From positions 5,894,501 through 5,958,500 of the forward strand of contig NC_008268.1 in NCBI RefSeq assembly GCF_000014565.1: a DNA stretch of 64,000 nucleotides, in the 5' to 3' direction. The translations under genes and the position numbers were made by a program. Of this stretch, positions 35,362-45,920 are shown piece after piece (positions within the stretch are counted from its first letter, which is position 1; the number at the start of each line of letters is the position of its first letter). Origin of the DNA: Rhodococcus jostii RHA1 (GTDB taxonomy: Bacteria > Actinomycetota > Actinomycetes > Mycobacteriales > Mycobacteriaceae). The notes under the pieces are model-generated. The model worked only from the letters and a program-made list of their open reading frames with translations. It had not been told where the DNA came from and did no database searches.

Positions 35362-36528
35362 GTGGATTCACAGGCAATATCGCTGGTCCGGTCGAGTTTC
35401 AAGGCTATCGCGGCGGTGCCGGACGGGCCTCAGACTCTGTCGCGGTCCTTCTATGCCCTGCTGTTCGCGCGGTATCCCGACGCCCGGGACTTCTTCCCCG
35501 CGGCCATGGACGCGCAGCGCGACCGGTTGATCTCCGCCGTCCAGTACGTGATCGAACGGCTCGAGGAGGAATCCGGGCAGATCCTCGCCTACCTCGCCCA
35601 GCTCGGCCGCGACCACCGCAAGTACGGAATCGAGGACGCGCACTACGTCGCCGTCGGCAACTCCCTGATCGCCGCGGTCGAGCAGTTCCCCTCGACCGAG
35701 CCGTGGACCGACGAACTCGAGCAGGCGTGGCGCGACGTCCTCGCCGTCGTCGCCGCCACCATGATGGATGCGGCCAACGCCGAGAGCGGCCCGCCGGCGT
35801 GGGGCGCGACCGTGATCGAGCACCTTCAGGTCCGCAAGGACGTGTCGATCGTCCGCCTGCAACTCGACGAGCCGATGACCTACACCGCCGGCCAGTACGT
35901 GAGCGTGCAGGTGCCGTCGCGTCCCCGGATGTGGCGGTACCTGTCACCGGCGAACCCCGCCAACGACCAGGGCATCATCGAGTTCCACGTCCGACGGGTG
36001 TCGGGCGGCTGGGTCAGCCCCGCCATCGTCAGCCAGACCCTCGTGGGTGAGCGGTGGGCGATCGGATCCCCGCTCGGCGACCTGGGAGTCCGCTACGGCA
36101 ACAGTCGCGACATCCTCATGATCGGATCGGGGACGGGCATCGCCCCGCTGCGCGCGCAGATCCTCCAGATGTCGCAACGCGGACAGGACCGCCGCGTCCA
36201 CCTCTTCTTCGCCGGCCGGTACCCCTGCGACCTCTACGACCTGGGCACCCTGTGGGCACTCGCGGAGCAGAATCCGTGGCTGACCGTCGTCCCGGTCACC
36301 GAGGAGGACGAGGACCCGTGGTGGTACACCGGCCCGAGCAGCGCCGCGTTGCCCGGCATGCACCGCCGGCTGACCGGCAAAGTGGGGCAGGTCGTCGCCG
36401 ACTTCGGGACGTGGGCCGAGCGCGACATCCAGCTCGTCGGCTCCGACGCGATGATCAACACCACCAAGTTCCGGCTGCACGCGGCGGGCACTCCGCCGGA
36501 AAACATCCGGCACGATCCGTCCTACTGA
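35362..36528 (+). CDS. Type II-like flavohaemoprotein (globin + ferredoxin-NADP reductase)
   Basis: 388 residues. Globin domain residues 1-140 with B10 Tyr31 (SFYALLFARYPD) and proximal His85 in [16 protein letters not shown](P)H domain residues 150-388: [20 protein letters not shown] replaces the RQYS motif of Hmp, then [13 protein letters not shown] for NAD(P)H. Family knowledge: actinobacterial type II flavohaemoproteins, such as Rv0385 of M. tuberculosis, diverge here and are not classic NO dioxygenases. Function therefore could be redox stress or lactate-linked electron transfer. GTG at 35362 was chosen. It is convergent with the reductase gene 9 bp away. Confidence 0.88.
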   Translation: MDSQAISLVRSSFKAIAAVPDGPQTLSRSFYALLFARYPDARDFFPAAMDAQRDRLISAVQYVIERLEEESGQILAYLAQLGRDHRKYGIEDAHYVAVGNSLIAAVEQFPSTEPWTDELEQAWRDVLAVVAATMMDAANAESGPPAWGATVIEHLQVRKDVSIVRLQLDEPMTYTAGQYVSVQVPSRPRMWRYLSPANPANDQGIIEFHVRRVSGGWVSPAIVSQTLVGERWAIGSPLGDLGVRYGNSRDILMIGSGTGIAPLRAQILQMSQRGQDRRVHLFFAGRYPCDLYDLGTLWALAEQNPWLTVVPVTEEDEDPWWYTGPSSAALPGMHRRLTGKVGQVVADFGTWAERDIQLVGSDAMINTTKFRLHAAGTPPENIRHDPSY

Positions 36529-36537
36529 CCCGAAGGC

Positions 36538-37290
36538 TCAGTACGGGTCGAACTGAATGTTCGCCGTGGGCGTCCCGGTGTCGCGGAGACGGTCGAGGGT
36601 GGCGCGGACCATCGCCGCCGAACCGCACACCAGCACCTGGTGCTCGGTGAACGCGCCGTAGGACGTCACGACGTCGGGCAGTGAGCCCTCGATGAGATCG
36701 TCCTCGGTGAACCCCACGTCCACTCTGGTGCGCTCGTACCATTCGTCGGTCCAGTCCGGATTCACGACGTTCTCCACCACCGGAATGACGGTGAGCCACG
36801 GCAGATCCTGCAGCAGCAGGTAGAGCATGTCCGACGCGTAGAGATCGCGCGGCGTCCGATCGCCCGTGAACAGGAACACCCGCGGCGGATTCGGCCTGCG
36901 CGACAGGTCCAGCAGGATCGACCGGAACGGGGCCAGGCCGGTGCCGCCGGCGATCATGATGACGTCCGGCCCGTCCTCGTCGACGGACATCGTGCCGCGC
37001 GGTTCGAGGATCTGCCACTGGTCGCCGGGCGACGTCCCCGTGACGATGTCGCCGCTGACCCAGCCGCCGGGAACCGTCCGAACGTGGAATTCGAGCTTGC
37101 CGTCCAACGACGGCGGCAGAGCGGGGGAGAGTCTGCGCAGCAGCCGCGGGTTCTGGGGCACGCTCACGTCCACGTACTGCCCCGGCACGAACGGGACGTA
37201 ATCACCGACGAGGCGGATCACGGCGAGGTCGTGCCGCAGACGGTGATGCTCGACGACGGTGCTGGTCCAGGTGGTCTGCGTGGCTTGCAT
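36538..37290 (-). CDS. Stand-alone FAD/NAD(P)-binding reductase related to flavohaemoprotein reductase domain
   Basis: 250 residues from the ATG at 37290 (RBS GGAGAAC). It is like the reductase half of the adjacent flavohaemoproteins: GQYVDVSVPQNPRLLRRLSP, VSGDIVTGTSPGDQW, IMIAGGTGLAPFRSILLDLS and a C-terminal VCGSAAMV. It lacks a globin domain. It could supply electrons to a separate haem or iron-sulphur partner or be a decayed flavohaemoprotein. It is 59 bp downstream of the second flavohaemoprotein gene, probably in the same transcript. Confidence 0.85.
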   Translation of the reverse strand: MQATQTTWTSTVVEHHRLRHDLAVIRLVGDYVPFVPGQYVDVSVPQNPRLLRRLSPALPPSLDGKLEFHVRTVPGGWVSGDIVTGTSPGDQWQILEPRGTMSVDEDGPDVIMIAGGTGLAPFRSILLDLSRRPNPPRVFLFTGDRTPRDLYASDMLYLLLQDLPWLTVIPVVENVVNPDWTDEWYERTRVDVGFTEDDLIEGSLPDVVTSYGAFTEHQVLVCGSAAMVRATLDRLRDTGTPTANIQFDPY

Positions 37291-37349
37291 GGCGTGATGT
37301 TCTCCCGACGGTCGAACCGGATGGCGGATGGGCGGGGACGGCTGCGGAA

Positions 37350-38570
37350 CTAGATCAGGGGGTCGTGCCGGATCAGTTCGGGCGGTGTACCGCCGCCCTG
37401 CAACGCGTACACGGTGGTCTTGATCATCGCCGGCGAACCGGAGATCTGGATCTGCCGGTCCGCCCACGACCCGAACCGGGCGACGACGCGGCCGAGCTGC
37501 CCCTGGAGTCGTTGATGCAATCCCGGCGGCGCCTCCGGAGCGGGAATCGTGTGCCACCACGGGTCCTCGTCCTCCTCCGACACGGGAACCACGGTCAGCC
37601 ACGGATTGCTCAGCGACAGATGCCACAGGGTCTCGATGTCGTACAGATCGCACGGGTACTTGCCGCCCACGAACATGTGGACCCGCGGATTGTTCGACCG
37701 CATCGCCATTTCCATCACCTGGGCGCGCAGCGGCGCGATGCCCGTCCCCGAACCGATCATCAGGACGTCCTGCCCGCTGTCGCGGTCGACCTCGAGGCCA
37801 CCGAGCGGGGAGCTGAGCAGCCAGCGGTCGCCCACCTGCGTCTCGTTCACGATGGCGGGGCTCACCCACCCACCCGACACGCGGCGCACGTGGAACTCGA
37901 GCTGACCGTACGGATTGGCGGGGATGGCCGCCGACAGATACCGCCACATCCGGGGCCGTTGCGGGATCTGGACGCTGAGGTACTGGCCCGCACCGTAGGG
38001 GATGGGGGAGTCGGTCTCGAGACGGACGATCGCGAGGTCGTCGAGGCGGCGTTCGTGATCGACCACGGTGGCGCCCCACGCGGCGGGCAGGTCGTCGTTG
38101 TCCGCGGCGTCGGCCATCGTGTGGAGGAGGAGGTCGAGCAGTTCCGTCCAGGCCGCGGTCAGCGAGGGTGTCCAGATGGCCTGGGTGAAGGAGCTCTGCA
38201 CGGAGACCAGCAGCGCATTGCCCGACGCGAAGTAGTGCCTGCCCTCGACGCCGTACTTGCGGTGGTCGCGGCCGAGCTGGCTCAGGAAACCGAGGACCCG
38301 GCCCTCGTCGTCGAGGTTGTCGATGACGAACTGCAGTGCCTGGAACAGGCGGTGGCCCTGCTGATCCAGCGCAGCAGGGAAGAGCGCGCGGAATTCGGGG
38401 TGCTCGGCGAACAGGGTGGCGTAGAACGTGGTGGTGAGCCGGTAGCGTCCGTGTTCGGTGGACACGATCGACGAAAAGCTGGCGCGCAGACGCGAAATCA
38501 CGAGCGGATCGAGGCAATCTCGTGTCAAGCCGTCCCCTGCCTCCGTGCCTGCTGATTCGAACACCCGCAT
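37350..38570 (-). CDS. Second type II-like flavohaemoprotein
   Basis: 406 residues from ATG at 38570. It is a paralogue of the gene at 35362: B10 Tyr50 ([14 protein letters not shown]), proximal His103 in [14 protein letters not shown], then [20 protein letters not shown] and [17 protein letters not shown]. The N-terminus has about 20 extra residues before the globin. The upstream Met extension to 38651 is low complexity and unconserved-looking. Two genes of this type plus a reductase within 3.3 kb suggest local duplication. Confidence 0.88.
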   Translation of the reverse strand: MRVFESAGTEAGDGLTRDCLDPLVISRLRASFSSIVSTEHGRYRLTTTFYATLFAEHPEFRALFPAALDQQGHRLFQALQFVIDNLDDEGRVLGFLSQLGRDHRKYGVEGRHYFASGNALLVSVQSSFTQAIWTPSLTAAWTELLDLLLHTMADAADNDDLPAAWGATVVDHERRLDDLAIVRLETDSPIPYGAGQYLSVQIPQRPRMWRYLSAAIPANPYGQLEFHVRRVSGGWVSPAIVNETQVGDRWLLSSPLGGLEVDRDSGQDVLMIGSGTGIAPLRAQVMEMAMRSNNPRVHMFVGGKYPCDLYDIETLWHLSLSNPWLTVVPVSEEDEDPWWHTIPAPEAPPGLHQRLQGQLGRVVARFGSWADRQIQISGSPAMIKTTVYALQGGGTPPELIRHDPLI

Positions 38571-38716
38571 TCTAGCCGTCCCGCGCGCGGACCCGGGGTT
38601 ACGGCAACGGCCGGTTGGGCGTTCGCCCCCGGTATTTCGGTGGGTCGCCATTGAGCTGTGACCACCGGCAAGGCACGATGCATCCAGTAAACAGGCGGCG
38701 TTACCGAGGGGGGCCC

Positions 38717-39799
38717 ATGAGAGTTGGCTGTGTGCGGGATCGGGGTCGGTTTCGTCCGGGGGTGGCCGGTTCGGTCCGGGTTCGCCGGACCGCCGCCGCC
38801 GTCGTGGCGGCCGTGATGTTGACGGTGATCAGCGGCGGAAGCGTCGTCTCGGCGGAACCACGGACGACGATCGAGTCGATCTCGGCCGACGAGGCGCCCG
38901 ACGGTTCGCGGTTGATCGAAGTCACCCCGGTGGGTGAATCGCAGATGAGCTTCACCGTCCACTCGACCGCCATGGACAAGGACATCACCGTCCGGGTCAT
39001 CCGGGCCGCGTCGGAGAAGCGTCCCACCGTCTACATGCTCGGCGGCGTCGAGGGGAACTCCGAGCAGTTCGGCTGGGAGCAGAAGGCGGACATCGAGAAG
39101 TTCTTCTCCGACAAGGACGTCAACGTGGTCATCCCGTTCGGTGGCCAGTCCAGTTACTACGCGGACTGGAAGCAGGACGATCCCGAACTCGGGCGGAACA
39201 AGTGGCAGACGTTCCTGACGAAGGAACTGCCGCCCATCGTCGACTCGGCGCTCGAGACGACCGGGAAGAACGCCATCGCCGGGCTGTCCATGTCGGCCAC
39301 CAGCGTGCTCAACCTCGCGATCTCCAAGCCCGGGCTGTATCAGAGCGTCGGGGCGTACAGCGGGTGCGCGATGACGAGCGACCCGGTGGCGCGCCGGTTC
39401 GTCGAGATCACGGTGTCGGACTTCGGCGGCAACCCCGAGAACATGTGGGGTGCGGCCAACGATCCGCTGTGGGCCGCGAACGATCCGTACGTCAACGCGG
39501 AGAAGCTCCGGGGGACCACCCTCTACATCTCCAACGGCAGCGGGCTGCCGGGACCGTACGACACTCTCGACGCCCGGACCGTCGGCGGCGACCGCCGCAA
39601 CCTCGCGACGCAGGTCGTGGTCGGTGGTGTCATCGAGGCCGTCACCAACGACTGCACGATGCGGCTGGCGGAGAAACTCCGCGCCCTGGACATTCCGGCC
39701 ACGGTCGACCTCCGGCCGGTCGGAACACACTCGTGGGGGTACTGGCGCGACGACCTGTCCGCGTCCTGGCCGACGATGGCGGCCGCGATCGGGGCCTGA
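38717..39799 (+). CDS. Secreted mycolyltransferase (antigen 85-like)
   Basis: 360 residues from ATG at 38717. Signal peptide with Arg-rich n-region and cleavage near VVSAEP. Alpha/beta-hydrolase of the Ag85 type: [16 protein letters not shown], nucleophile Ser191 in [26 protein letters not shown], and catalytic His in VGTHSWGYW near the C-terminus. It transfers mycolates between trehalose mycolates or to arabinogalactan in the cell wall. A 10-bp hairpin follows the stop. It marks the host as a mycolate-bearing actinomycete. Confidence 0.92.
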   Translation: MRVGCVRDRGRFRPGVAGSVRVRRTAAAVVAAVMLTVISGGSVVSAEPRTTIESISADEAPDGSRLIEVTPVGESQMSFTVHSTAMDKDITVRVIRAASEKRPTVYMLGGVEGNSEQFGWEQKADIEKFFSDKDVNVVIPFGGQSSYYADWKQDDPELGRNKWQTFLTKELPPIVDSALETTGKNAIAGLSMSATSVLNLAISKPGLYQSVGAYSGCAMTSDPVARRFVEITVSDFGGNPENMWGAANDPLWAANDPYVNAEKLRGTTLYISNGSGLPGPYDTLDARTVGGDRRNLATQVVVGGVIEAVTNDCTMRLAEKLRALDIPATVDLRPVGTHSWGYWRDDLSASWPTMAAAIGA

Positions 39800-39804
39800 C
39801 ATCC

Positions 39805-39828
39805 CGCCCCGCGAAGCGTCGCGGGGCG
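39805..39828 (+). terminator. 10-bp GC-rich hairpin after the mycolyltransferase gene
   Basis: CGCCCCGCGA (39805-39814) and TCGCGGGGCG (39819-39828), loop AGCG. It starts 6 bp after the stop, has no T tract, and insulates clpB downstream. Confidence 0.7.
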
Positions 39829-39859
39829 ACAGAATGGGTGTAGCGGAACTTTTTTTAAA

Positions 39860-39880
39860 GTTGAGCGGAACAGACTCAAC
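39860..39880 (+). promoter_or_regulatory. clpB: HAIR-like HspR operator before clpB
   Basis: GTTGAGC-N7-ACTCAAC is almost a full palindrome and agrees with the HspR HAIR consensus CTTGAGT-N7-ACTCAAG. It lies 109 bp before the clpB start, preceded by a run of seven T. Confidence 0.8.
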
Positions 39881-39968
39881 CCTTCGCGCGTTAAAAAGAT
39901 GACAGCGTCGCCACGTGCCACTCGGCCGCAGGCGGCGGACCGCTCTACAACGCCAGAAGAGGTGAACA

Positions 39969-42521
39969 GTGGACTCGTTCAATCCGACCACCAAGACCCA
40001 GGCCGCGATGACCGCTGCGCTCCAGTCGGCGTCGTCGGCCGGTAATCCCGACATCAGGCCCGCGCACCTGCTCGTGGCCCTGCTCGACCAGACCGACGGC
40101 ATCGCCGCCCCGCTGCTCAAGGCGGTCGGCGTCGATCCCACCGTGGTCCATCGTGAAGGGCAGGATCTCGTCGACCGGCTGCCCAAGACGACGGGCGCCA
40201 CGACCACACCGCAGCTCGGCCGCGAGGCCCTTGCCGCACTCACCGCAGCACAGCACCTCGCCACCGAACTCGACGACGAGTACGTGTCGACGGAACACCT
40301 GATGGTCGGTCTCGCCTCGGGTGAGTCGGACGTGGCCGGACTGCTGAAGCGGCACGGCGCCACCCCCGAGGCGCTGCGTGATGCGTTCACCACGGTCCGC
40401 GGCAGTGCGCGCGTCACCAGCCCGGATCCGGAAGGGACGTACCAGGCGCTCGAGAAGTACTCCACCGACCTCACCGCGCTGGCCCGCAACGGCAAGCTCG
40501 ACCCGGTGATCGGCCGCGACAACGAGATCCGCCGCGTCGTGCAGGTACTCAGCCGCCGGACCAAGAACAACCCGGTGCTGATCGGCGAACCCGGTGTCGG
40601 CAAGACCGCCATCGTCGAGGGACTCGCCCAGCGCATCGTCGCAGGCGACGTTCCCGAATCGCTGCGCGGCAAGTCCGTGATCTCCCTCGACCTCGGATCG
40701 ATGGTGGCGGGCGCCAAGTACCGCGGCGAGTTCGAGGAGCGACTCAAGGCCGTCCTCGACGACATCAAGAACTCGGCCGGTCAGGTCATCACGTTCATCG
40801 ACGAGCTCCACACCATCGTCGGTGCGGGTGCCACCGGTGAGTCCGCGATGGACGCGGGCAACATGATCAAGCCGATGCTCGCCCGAGGTGAGCTGCGGCT
40901 CGTCGGCGCGACCACGCTCGAGGAGTACCGCAAGTACATCGAGAAGGACGCCGCCCTCGAACGTCGCTTCCAGCAGGTGCTGGTGGGTGAACCCTCCGTC
41001 GAGGACACCGTCGGCATCCTGCGCGGGCTCAAGGAGCGGTACGAGGTGCACCACGGTGTGCGCATCACCGACTCCGCGCTCGTCGCCGCCGCCACGCTCA
41101 GCGACCGCTACATCACGTCCCGGTTCCTGCCGGACAAGGCGATCGACCTCGTCGACGAGGCCGCGTCCCGGCTGCGGATGGAGATCGACTCGCGACCCGA
41201 GGAGATCGACACCGTCGAACGCATCGTCCGCCGGCTCGAGATCGAGGAGATGGCGCTGCAGAAGGAATCCGACGCGGCGTCGAAGGACCGGCTCGAAAAG
41301 CTGCGGCAGGAACTGGCCGACGAACGCGAGAAGCTCAACCAGCTGACCACCCGCTGGCAGAACGAGAAGCAAGCCATCGACTCCGTGCGCGGGGTCAAGG
41401 AGCAGCTCGAGACGCTGCGCGGCGAGGAGGAACGCGCCGAACGCGACGGCGACCTCGGCCGGGCCGCGGAGCTGCGGTACGGCCGCATCCCGCAGCTCGA
41501 GAAGGAACTCGAGCAGGCGGCCCGCGAGTCCGGCGCCGCCGCCGACGGCGACGTCATGCTCAAGGAGGAAGTGGGTCCCGACGACGTCGCAGACGTGGTC
41601 GCCGCATGGACCGGCATCCCGGCCGGCCGCATGATGGAGGGCGAGACCGCCAAGCTGCTGCGGATGGAATCCGAACTCGGCAAGCGGGTCGTCGGCCAGG
41701 AAGAGGCCGTCGTCGCCGTATCGGATGCGGTTCGCCGCGCCCGCGCCGGAGTCGCCGACCCCAACCGGCCCACCGGTTCGTTCCTGTTCCTCGGGCCCAC
41801 CGGCGTCGGCAAGACTGAACTCGCGAAATCCCTCGCCGACTTCCTGTTCGACGACGAGCGCGCCATGGTCCGCATCGACATGTCCGAGTACAGCGAGAAG
41901 CATTCGGTGGCCCGGCTCGTCGGCGCCCCGCCCGGATACGTCGGGTACGAGGCGGGCGGCCAGCTCACCGAGGCCGTGCGACGGCGTCCGTACACGGTGG
42001 TGCTGTTCGACGAGGTGGAGAAGGCGCACCCCGACGTGTTCGACATCCTGCTCGCCGTCCTCGACGAAGGCCGGCTGACGGACGGTCAGGGACGCACCGT
42101 CGACTTCCGCAACACCATCTTGATCCTCACGTCCAACCTCGGTGCGGGTGGATCGCGGGAGCAGGTGATGGATGCGGTGCGGCACGCGTTCAAGCCGGAG
42201 TTCATCAACCGGCTCGACGACGTCGTGATCTTCGAGTCGCTCACGGAAGAGCAGCTCGAGTCCATCGTCGACATCCAGCTCGACCAGCTGTCCCGCCGGC
42301 TCGCGGCGCGGCGGCTGACGCTGGATGTATCCGACTCGGCCCGCTTCTGGCTGGCGGTCCGCGGCTACGACCCCATGTACGGGGCCAGGCCGCTGCGCCG
42401 GCTGATCCAGCAGGCGATCGGCGACCAGCTGGCGAAGCTGCTGCTCGCCGGTGACGTCAAGGACGGCGACACCGTCCCCGTGAAGGTGTCCGAGACCGGG
42501 GACGCGCTCGTCCTCGGCTGA
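39969..42521 (+). CDS. clpB: ClpB disaggregase
   Basis: 850 residues from the GTG at 39969 (RBS AGAAGAGG). N-terminal Clp repeats (about 1-145), AAA1 with [13 protein letters not shown] and [16 protein letters not shown], coiled-coil M domain (about 400-530) rich in Glu/Arg/Leu, AAA2 with [15 protein letters not shown], and C-terminal [12 protein letters not shown]. It solubilises aggregated protein with DnaK. Control by HspR is expected from the HAIR site at 39860. Confidence 0.99.
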   Translation: MDSFNPTTKTQAAMTAALQSASSAGNPDIRPAHLLVALLDQTDGIAAPLLKAVGVDPTVVHREGQDLVDRLPKTTGATTTPQLGREALAALTAAQHLATELDDEYVSTEHLMVGLASGESDVAGLLKRHGATPEALRDAFTTVRGSARVTSPDPEGTYQALEKYSTDLTALARNGKLDPVIGRDNEIRRVVQVLSRRTKNNPVLIGEPGVGKTAIVEGLAQRIVAGDVPESLRGKSVISLDLGSMVAGAKYRGEFEERLKAVLDDIKNSAGQVITFIDELHTIVGAGATGESAMDAGNMIKPMLARGELRLVGATTLEEYRKYIEKDAALERRFQQVLVGEPSVEDTVGILRGLKERYEVHHGVRITDSALVAAATLSDRYITSRFLPDKAIDLVDEAASRLRMEIDSRPEEIDTVERIVRRLEIEEMALQKESDAASKDRLEKLRQELADEREKLNQLTTRWQNEKQAIDSVRGVKEQLETLRGEEERAERDGDLGRAAELRYGRIPQLEKELEQAARESGAAADGDVMLKEEVGPDDVADVVAAWTGIPAGRMMEGETAKLLRMESELGKRVVGQEEAVVAVSDAVRRARAGVADPNRPTGSFLFLGPTGVGKTELAKSLADFLFDDERAMVRIDMSEYSEKHSVARLVGAPPGYVGYEAGGQLTEAVRRRPYTVVLFDEVEKAHPDVFDILLAVLDEGRLTDGQGRTVDFRNTILILTSNLGAGGSREQVMDAVRHAFKPEFINRLDDVVIFESLTEEQLESIVDIQLDQLSRRLAARRLTLDVSDSARFWLAVRGYDPMYGARPLRRLIQQAIGDQLAKLLLAGDVKDGDTVPVKVSETGDALVLG

Positions 42522-42527
42522 TCCGTG

Positions 42528-42569
42528 GGTGAGTGGCGCGGTGTGCTCCCGCACGCCGTGCCACTCACC
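42528..42569 (+). terminator. Hairpin after clpB (TGAGTGGC family)
   Basis: GGTGAGTGGC (42528-42537) and its exact inverse (42560-42569) with further G/C pairing inside, followed by TGTGTTTTC. The same TGAGTGGC/GCCACTCA arm ends recur after pyrE. Confidence 0.75.
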
Positions 42570-42664
42570 TGTGTTTTCACAGCGACGTCTTAAGTTTCGC
42601 CGTTACCCTGGACCGTCCGTAACCGCAGCACACCGGCCAGACGAACCCGAGGGAGGGGCCGATC

Positions 42665-43600
42665 ATGACGAACCCCGACGACCCGCGCACCCCACAGGAA
42701 CGTGCGTACGACGGAACGGAGTCGTGGACCCCCGACGATTCCGCGTCGAGGGCTGGTGACGAGGACCCCACCCAGGCATGGTCGCGACAGGACCAGCCGA
42801 CCGAGCACCTCGGATCGGCTGAGCAGCGCACCGAGCACCTGGGTGACGCAGGCAGGCCGACCGAGCAGTTCTACACGTCCGATCCGACCGCGGCGTACGG
42901 GCAGAACCAGCCCAATCCCACCCAGGCCTACCCGACCTACGATCCGCGGTACGACCCGCAGGCTCCGCCGCCGAACGCCACGCAGGCGTACCCGCCGTAC
43001 GACGCCCAGCAGTACCAGGGCGGATATCCGACGGGGCAGTACCCGAACCCCCAGTACCCGGGCTCGCAGTACCAGGCGCCGGTCGCGGAGAATCCCGAGG
43101 AGAAGAAGCCCCGGCGGATCGGCACCTGGATCGCCGCCACGGCAGCCGCACTGCTGTTGATCGCCGTCATCGGTTTCGGTGTCGCCCTCGTCACGTCCGC
43201 GCCCAACAACTCCTCGAGCACCACGGCCGCAGGCCCGACCACGTCCCGTCCGCCCGCCACGACAGCGCCGCCGAAGACGACACCGCCGCCGTCGACCACG
43301 TCGGAGTCGCCGCTCGATCAACTTCCCGGCGGAATCGGCGAGGCCATCGGTGCTGCGGGCGCCGCGTTCGGAACGATCAGCGCCAACGACGGCTCCACAC
43401 TCACCCTGGACGCCCTCGGCGGTTCCCGGTTGACGGTTCAGACCAACGCGCAGACCAACGTGATCGCACTCGACGGCACCACGGTCGCCGATCTGAAGCC
43501 CGGGTTCACCGTGATGGTGCAGGGAACGAAGGTCGAGAACGGCACGATGATGGCCGAGACGATCATCAGCACCGAGCTGCCGAAGCTCGGCGGTAACTGA
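42665..43600 (+). CDS. Single-pass membrane protein with Pro/Gln/Tyr-rich cytoplasmic part and DUF5666-like C-domain
   Basis: 311 residues. Residues 1-150 are disordered with Tyr/Pro/Gln repeats (TQAYPTYDPRYDPQ, QYPNPQYPGSQYQ) and clustered Thr-Glu-His (PTEHLGSAEQRTEHLG). One transmembrane helix (TWIAATAAALLLIAVIGFGV, about residues 157-176). Extracytoplasmic part: Pro/Thr linker, then a small beta domain of DUF5666 type (ISANDGSTLTLDALGGSRLT, MVQGTKVENGTMMAETI). Function unknown; it sits between clpB and the conserved protein at 43686. Confidence 0.75.
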   Translation: MTNPDDPRTPQERAYDGTESWTPDDSASRAGDEDPTQAWSRQDQPTEHLGSAEQRTEHLGDAGRPTEQFYTSDPTAAYGQNQPNPTQAYPTYDPRYDPQAPPPNATQAYPPYDAQQYQGGYPTGQYPNPQYPGSQYQAPVAENPEEKKPRRIGTWIAATAAALLLIAVIGFGVALVTSAPNNSSSTTAAGPTTSRPPATTAPPKTTPPPSTTSESPLDQLPGGIGEAIGAAGAAFGTISANDGSTLTLDALGGSRLTVQTNAQTNVIALDGTTVADLKPGFTVMVQGTKVENGTMMAETIISTELPKLGGN

Positions 43601-43685
43601 GACGATGGGTCCGGGCAAAACCGACACGGGGTGTCCGGGTACCGCTTCGCCTCGTAACGGCGTCGACTCGCTAGGCTGATCACCG

Positions 43686-44498
43686 ATGACGGGAATGTGG
43701 TTCGTACTGGCGTTGATCGCACTCGCAGGCGCGTGCGCGCTGCTCTATTTCGATCGCTCGCGTCGTGATCAGACAGGTCGGGTGCGGCAGATCTGGGCCA
43801 AGGCCCAGGGCTACACATACGACAACGTCGAAGAGAAGCTGCCCGGCCAGTTCCATCGCGCCGCGCTGGCCAAGCAGGAGTACCTCAGCGCCATCGATGT
43901 GGTGAAGGGCGAACGCCGGGGCGAGTCGTTCATTCTGTTCGACCTCGAGGAGACCGCGACCATCGTCGCCGTGCGCCGCCGTGTGGGCTCAGACGTCGAC
44001 ATCGACCTGCGCCTCAAGTCGACCCCGCCGCCGAAGGACTCGGATCTCGAACTCCTCGGTGCCATCGGACCGCGGGTCGTGTTCGCCACCGACCTCGAAA
44101 TCGCCCGCAGGGTCTGCGATCAGCGCATGGTGGCGTTCACCGAGTCGGTGCCGCCGCACGTGAACATGCTGTGGAGCGAGGGCGAGTGGACCCTCGGTTC
44201 GCTGCCCATCGGCAGCAGCGGACGCGAGTGGGATTCGGCCATCGAGGCCGTCGCCCGGCTGTCCGGCATCCTGCACGTCCTGCCCCCGATCACCGAACCG
44301 CGGGGACTCGACCGTGGCCACCACGACCCGAGCCGGCCGCGACTGCGGGAAGGCGCTCCCGCCGAGGCGCGTCCCGCGCGTCCGGCGTCTCCCCGGCAGC
44401 AGACCCCAGGCGCTCCCCGCCCGCCGGCCCCCGGCGCTCCCCGTCAGCAGACCCCCGGCACTCCTCGCCCGCCGGCCCCCGGCGCTCCGCGCCCGTGA
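43686..44498 (+). CDS. Membrane-anchored conserved mycobacterial-type protein with Pro/Ala tail
   Basis: 270 residues: N-terminal helix (MWFVLALIALAGACALLYF), basic segment, folded domain (about 35-200) with YTYDNVEEKLPGQFHRAALA and VGSDVDIDLRLKSTPPPKDS, and a C-terminal repeat of PGAPRPPAPGAPRQQTPG form. Position after clpB and before pyrE matches M. tuberculosis Rv0383c, a conserved secreted/membrane protein of unknown function. No catalytic motif is visible. Confidence 0.75.
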   Translation: MTGMWFVLALIALAGACALLYFDRSRRDQTGRVRQIWAKAQGYTYDNVEEKLPGQFHRAALAKQEYLSAIDVVKGERRGESFILFDLEETATIVAVRRRVGSDVDIDLRLKSTPPPKDSDLELLGAIGPRVVFATDLEIARRVCDQRMVAFTESVPPHVNMLWSEGEWTLGSLPIGSSGREWDSAIEAVARLSGILHVLPPITEPRGLDRGHHDPSRPRLREGAPAEARPARPASPRQQTPGAPRPPAPGAPRQQTPGTPRPPAPGAPRP

Positions 44499-44565
44499 GT
44501 GCCTGACGAGTCCTGGGACTCGTTAACCGCGCACAGGCGCGCAGCGCCTTGCTACCGTCACCGGT

Positions 44566-45360
44566 ATGTCGACGCCCCCCAGTTCCGCCCGACCCGTTGC
44601 CCTCGTCACCGGCCCGACGTCGGGGCTCGGTGCCGGTTTCGCGAGGAAGTTCGCGTCTCTCGGTTACGACCTCGTGCTCGTCGCGCGTGACGAATCCCGC
44701 TTGCAGGCCCTCGCCGACGAGATGAAGGCGTTGTTCGACACCGAGTCCGAGATCCTGCAGGCCGATCTGGCGACGGCGTCCGGGCGCGAGGAAGTGGCGC
44801 AGCGCCTCGGGAAGGGTGTCGAGGTGCTGGTCAACAACGCCGGATTCGGCACGTCGGGCGAATTCTGGACGGCGACGCCGGAGCTGTTGCAGTCCCAGCT
44901 GGACGTGAACGTGACCGCCGTCATGCAGCTGACCCGCGCGGCGCTGCCCACGATGATCGCGTCGGCGAACGGCACCGTCATCAACGTGGCGAGCGTCGCC
45001 GGCCTGCTGTCCGGGCGGGGATCGACCTATTCGGCGAGCAAGGCGTACGTGATTTCGTTCTCCGAGGGATTGGCGAACGGGCTGGGCGGCACGGGTGTGC
45101 GGATCCAGGCGCTGTGCCCGGGGTTCATTCGCACCGAGTTCCACGAGCGCGCGGGCATCGAGATGAGTTCGATTCCGAAGCCGATGTGGCTGAGCGTCGA
45201 CCAGGTGGTCGCGGCGTCGCTGGCCGACCTCGAGGACGGCAAGGTCGTGAGCATTCCCGGTCTCCAGTACAAGGTGCTGACGACTGCCGGTCGCCTCGTC
45301 CCGAAGAGTCTGGTCCGAAGGTTGACCAACGTGTTCGGCCGGGGGCGTGCCCGCACGTAG
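44566..45360 (+). CDS. Short-chain dehydrogenase/reductase
   Basis: 264 residues of classical SDR type: VTGPTSGLGAGFARKFASLG for cofactor binding, VLVNNAGFG, catalytic Ser in VINVASVAGLLSG and Tyr/Lys in YSASKAYVISFSEGLAN. The dinucleotide and Arg after strand 2 (LVARDESRL) favour NADP(H). Substrate is unknown. It is about 20 bp upstream of pyrE, possibly co-transcribed. Confidence 0.9.
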   Translation: MSTPPSSARPVALVTGPTSGLGAGFARKFASLGYDLVLVARDESRLQALADEMKALFDTESEILQADLATASGREEVAQRLGKGVEVLVNNAGFGTSGEFWTATPELLQSQLDVNVTAVMQLTRAALPTMIASANGTVINVASVAGLLSGRGSTYSASKAYVISFSEGLANGLGGTGVRIQALCPGFIRTEFHERAGIEMSSIPKPMWLSVDQVVAASLADLEDGKVVSIPGLQYKVLTTAGRLVPKSLVRRLTNVFGRGRART

Positions 45361-45380
45361 AGGTGGGTAGGGTTTCGGGC

Positions 45381-45911
45381 ATGAGTGATCGCGAGGATCT
45401 GGCCGCGTTGGTGCGTGAGCTGGCTGTTGTGCACGGCAAGGTGACGTTGTCTTCGGGCAAGGAAGCCGACTACTACGTGGACCTTCGCCGCGCCACGCTG
45501 CATCACGAGGCGGGCCCGCTGATCGGGAAGTTGCTGCGTGAACTGGTGGCGGACTGGGAATTCGACGCCGTCGGCGGACTGACGATGGGTGCCGACCCGG
45601 TGGCGATGGCCGTGATGCACGCCCCGGGCAGGCCGATCGATTCGTTCGTGGTGCGCAAGGCCGCGAAGGCGCACGGCATGCAGCGGCAGATCGAGGGGCC
45701 GGACGTCGTCGGCAAGCGTGTCCTCGTCGTCGAGGACACCACGACCACGGGCAACTCTCCGCTCACCGCGGTGAAGGCGTTGCGCGACGTCGGGGCGATC
45801 GTCGTGGGTGTCGCGACCGTCGTCGATCGCGCTACCGGTGCCGACGAGGTGATCGCGGCCGAGGGTCTCGAGTACCGTTCGCTCCTGGGTCTCCCCGACC
45901 TGAATCTCTGA
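45381..45911 (+). CDS. pyrE: Orotate phosphoribosyltransferase
   Basis: 176 residues from ATG at 45381. PRPP motif VLVVEDTTTTGNSP and substrate regions SSGKEADYYVDLR and GGLTMGADPVA identify PyrE. It condenses orotate and PRPP to OMP in pyrimidine synthesis. Position near clpB matches mycobacterial order. A hairpin terminator follows. Confidence 0.95.
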   Translation: MSDREDLAALVRELAVVHGKVTLSSGKEADYYVDLRRATLHHEAGPLIGKLLRELVADWEFDAVGGLTMGADPVAMAVMHAPGRPIDSFVVRKAAKAHGMQRQIEGPDVVGKRVLVVEDTTTTGNSPLTAVKALRDVGAIVVGVATVVDRATGADEVIAAEGLEYRSLLGLPDLNL

Positions 45912-45920
45912 CCGCACACA

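Noticed and set aside
36538..38517. One 659-residue protein spanning the reductase and second flavohaemoprotein genes
   Set aside because: The first 400 codons are an out-of-frame reading of the flavohaemoprotein; the reductase has its own ATG at 37290 with an RBS.
39945..42554. 869-codon minus-strand open frame opposite clpB
   Set aside because: Antisense shadow of a clearly real AAA+ protein; the encoded residues show no domain and the GC codon pattern explains the openness.
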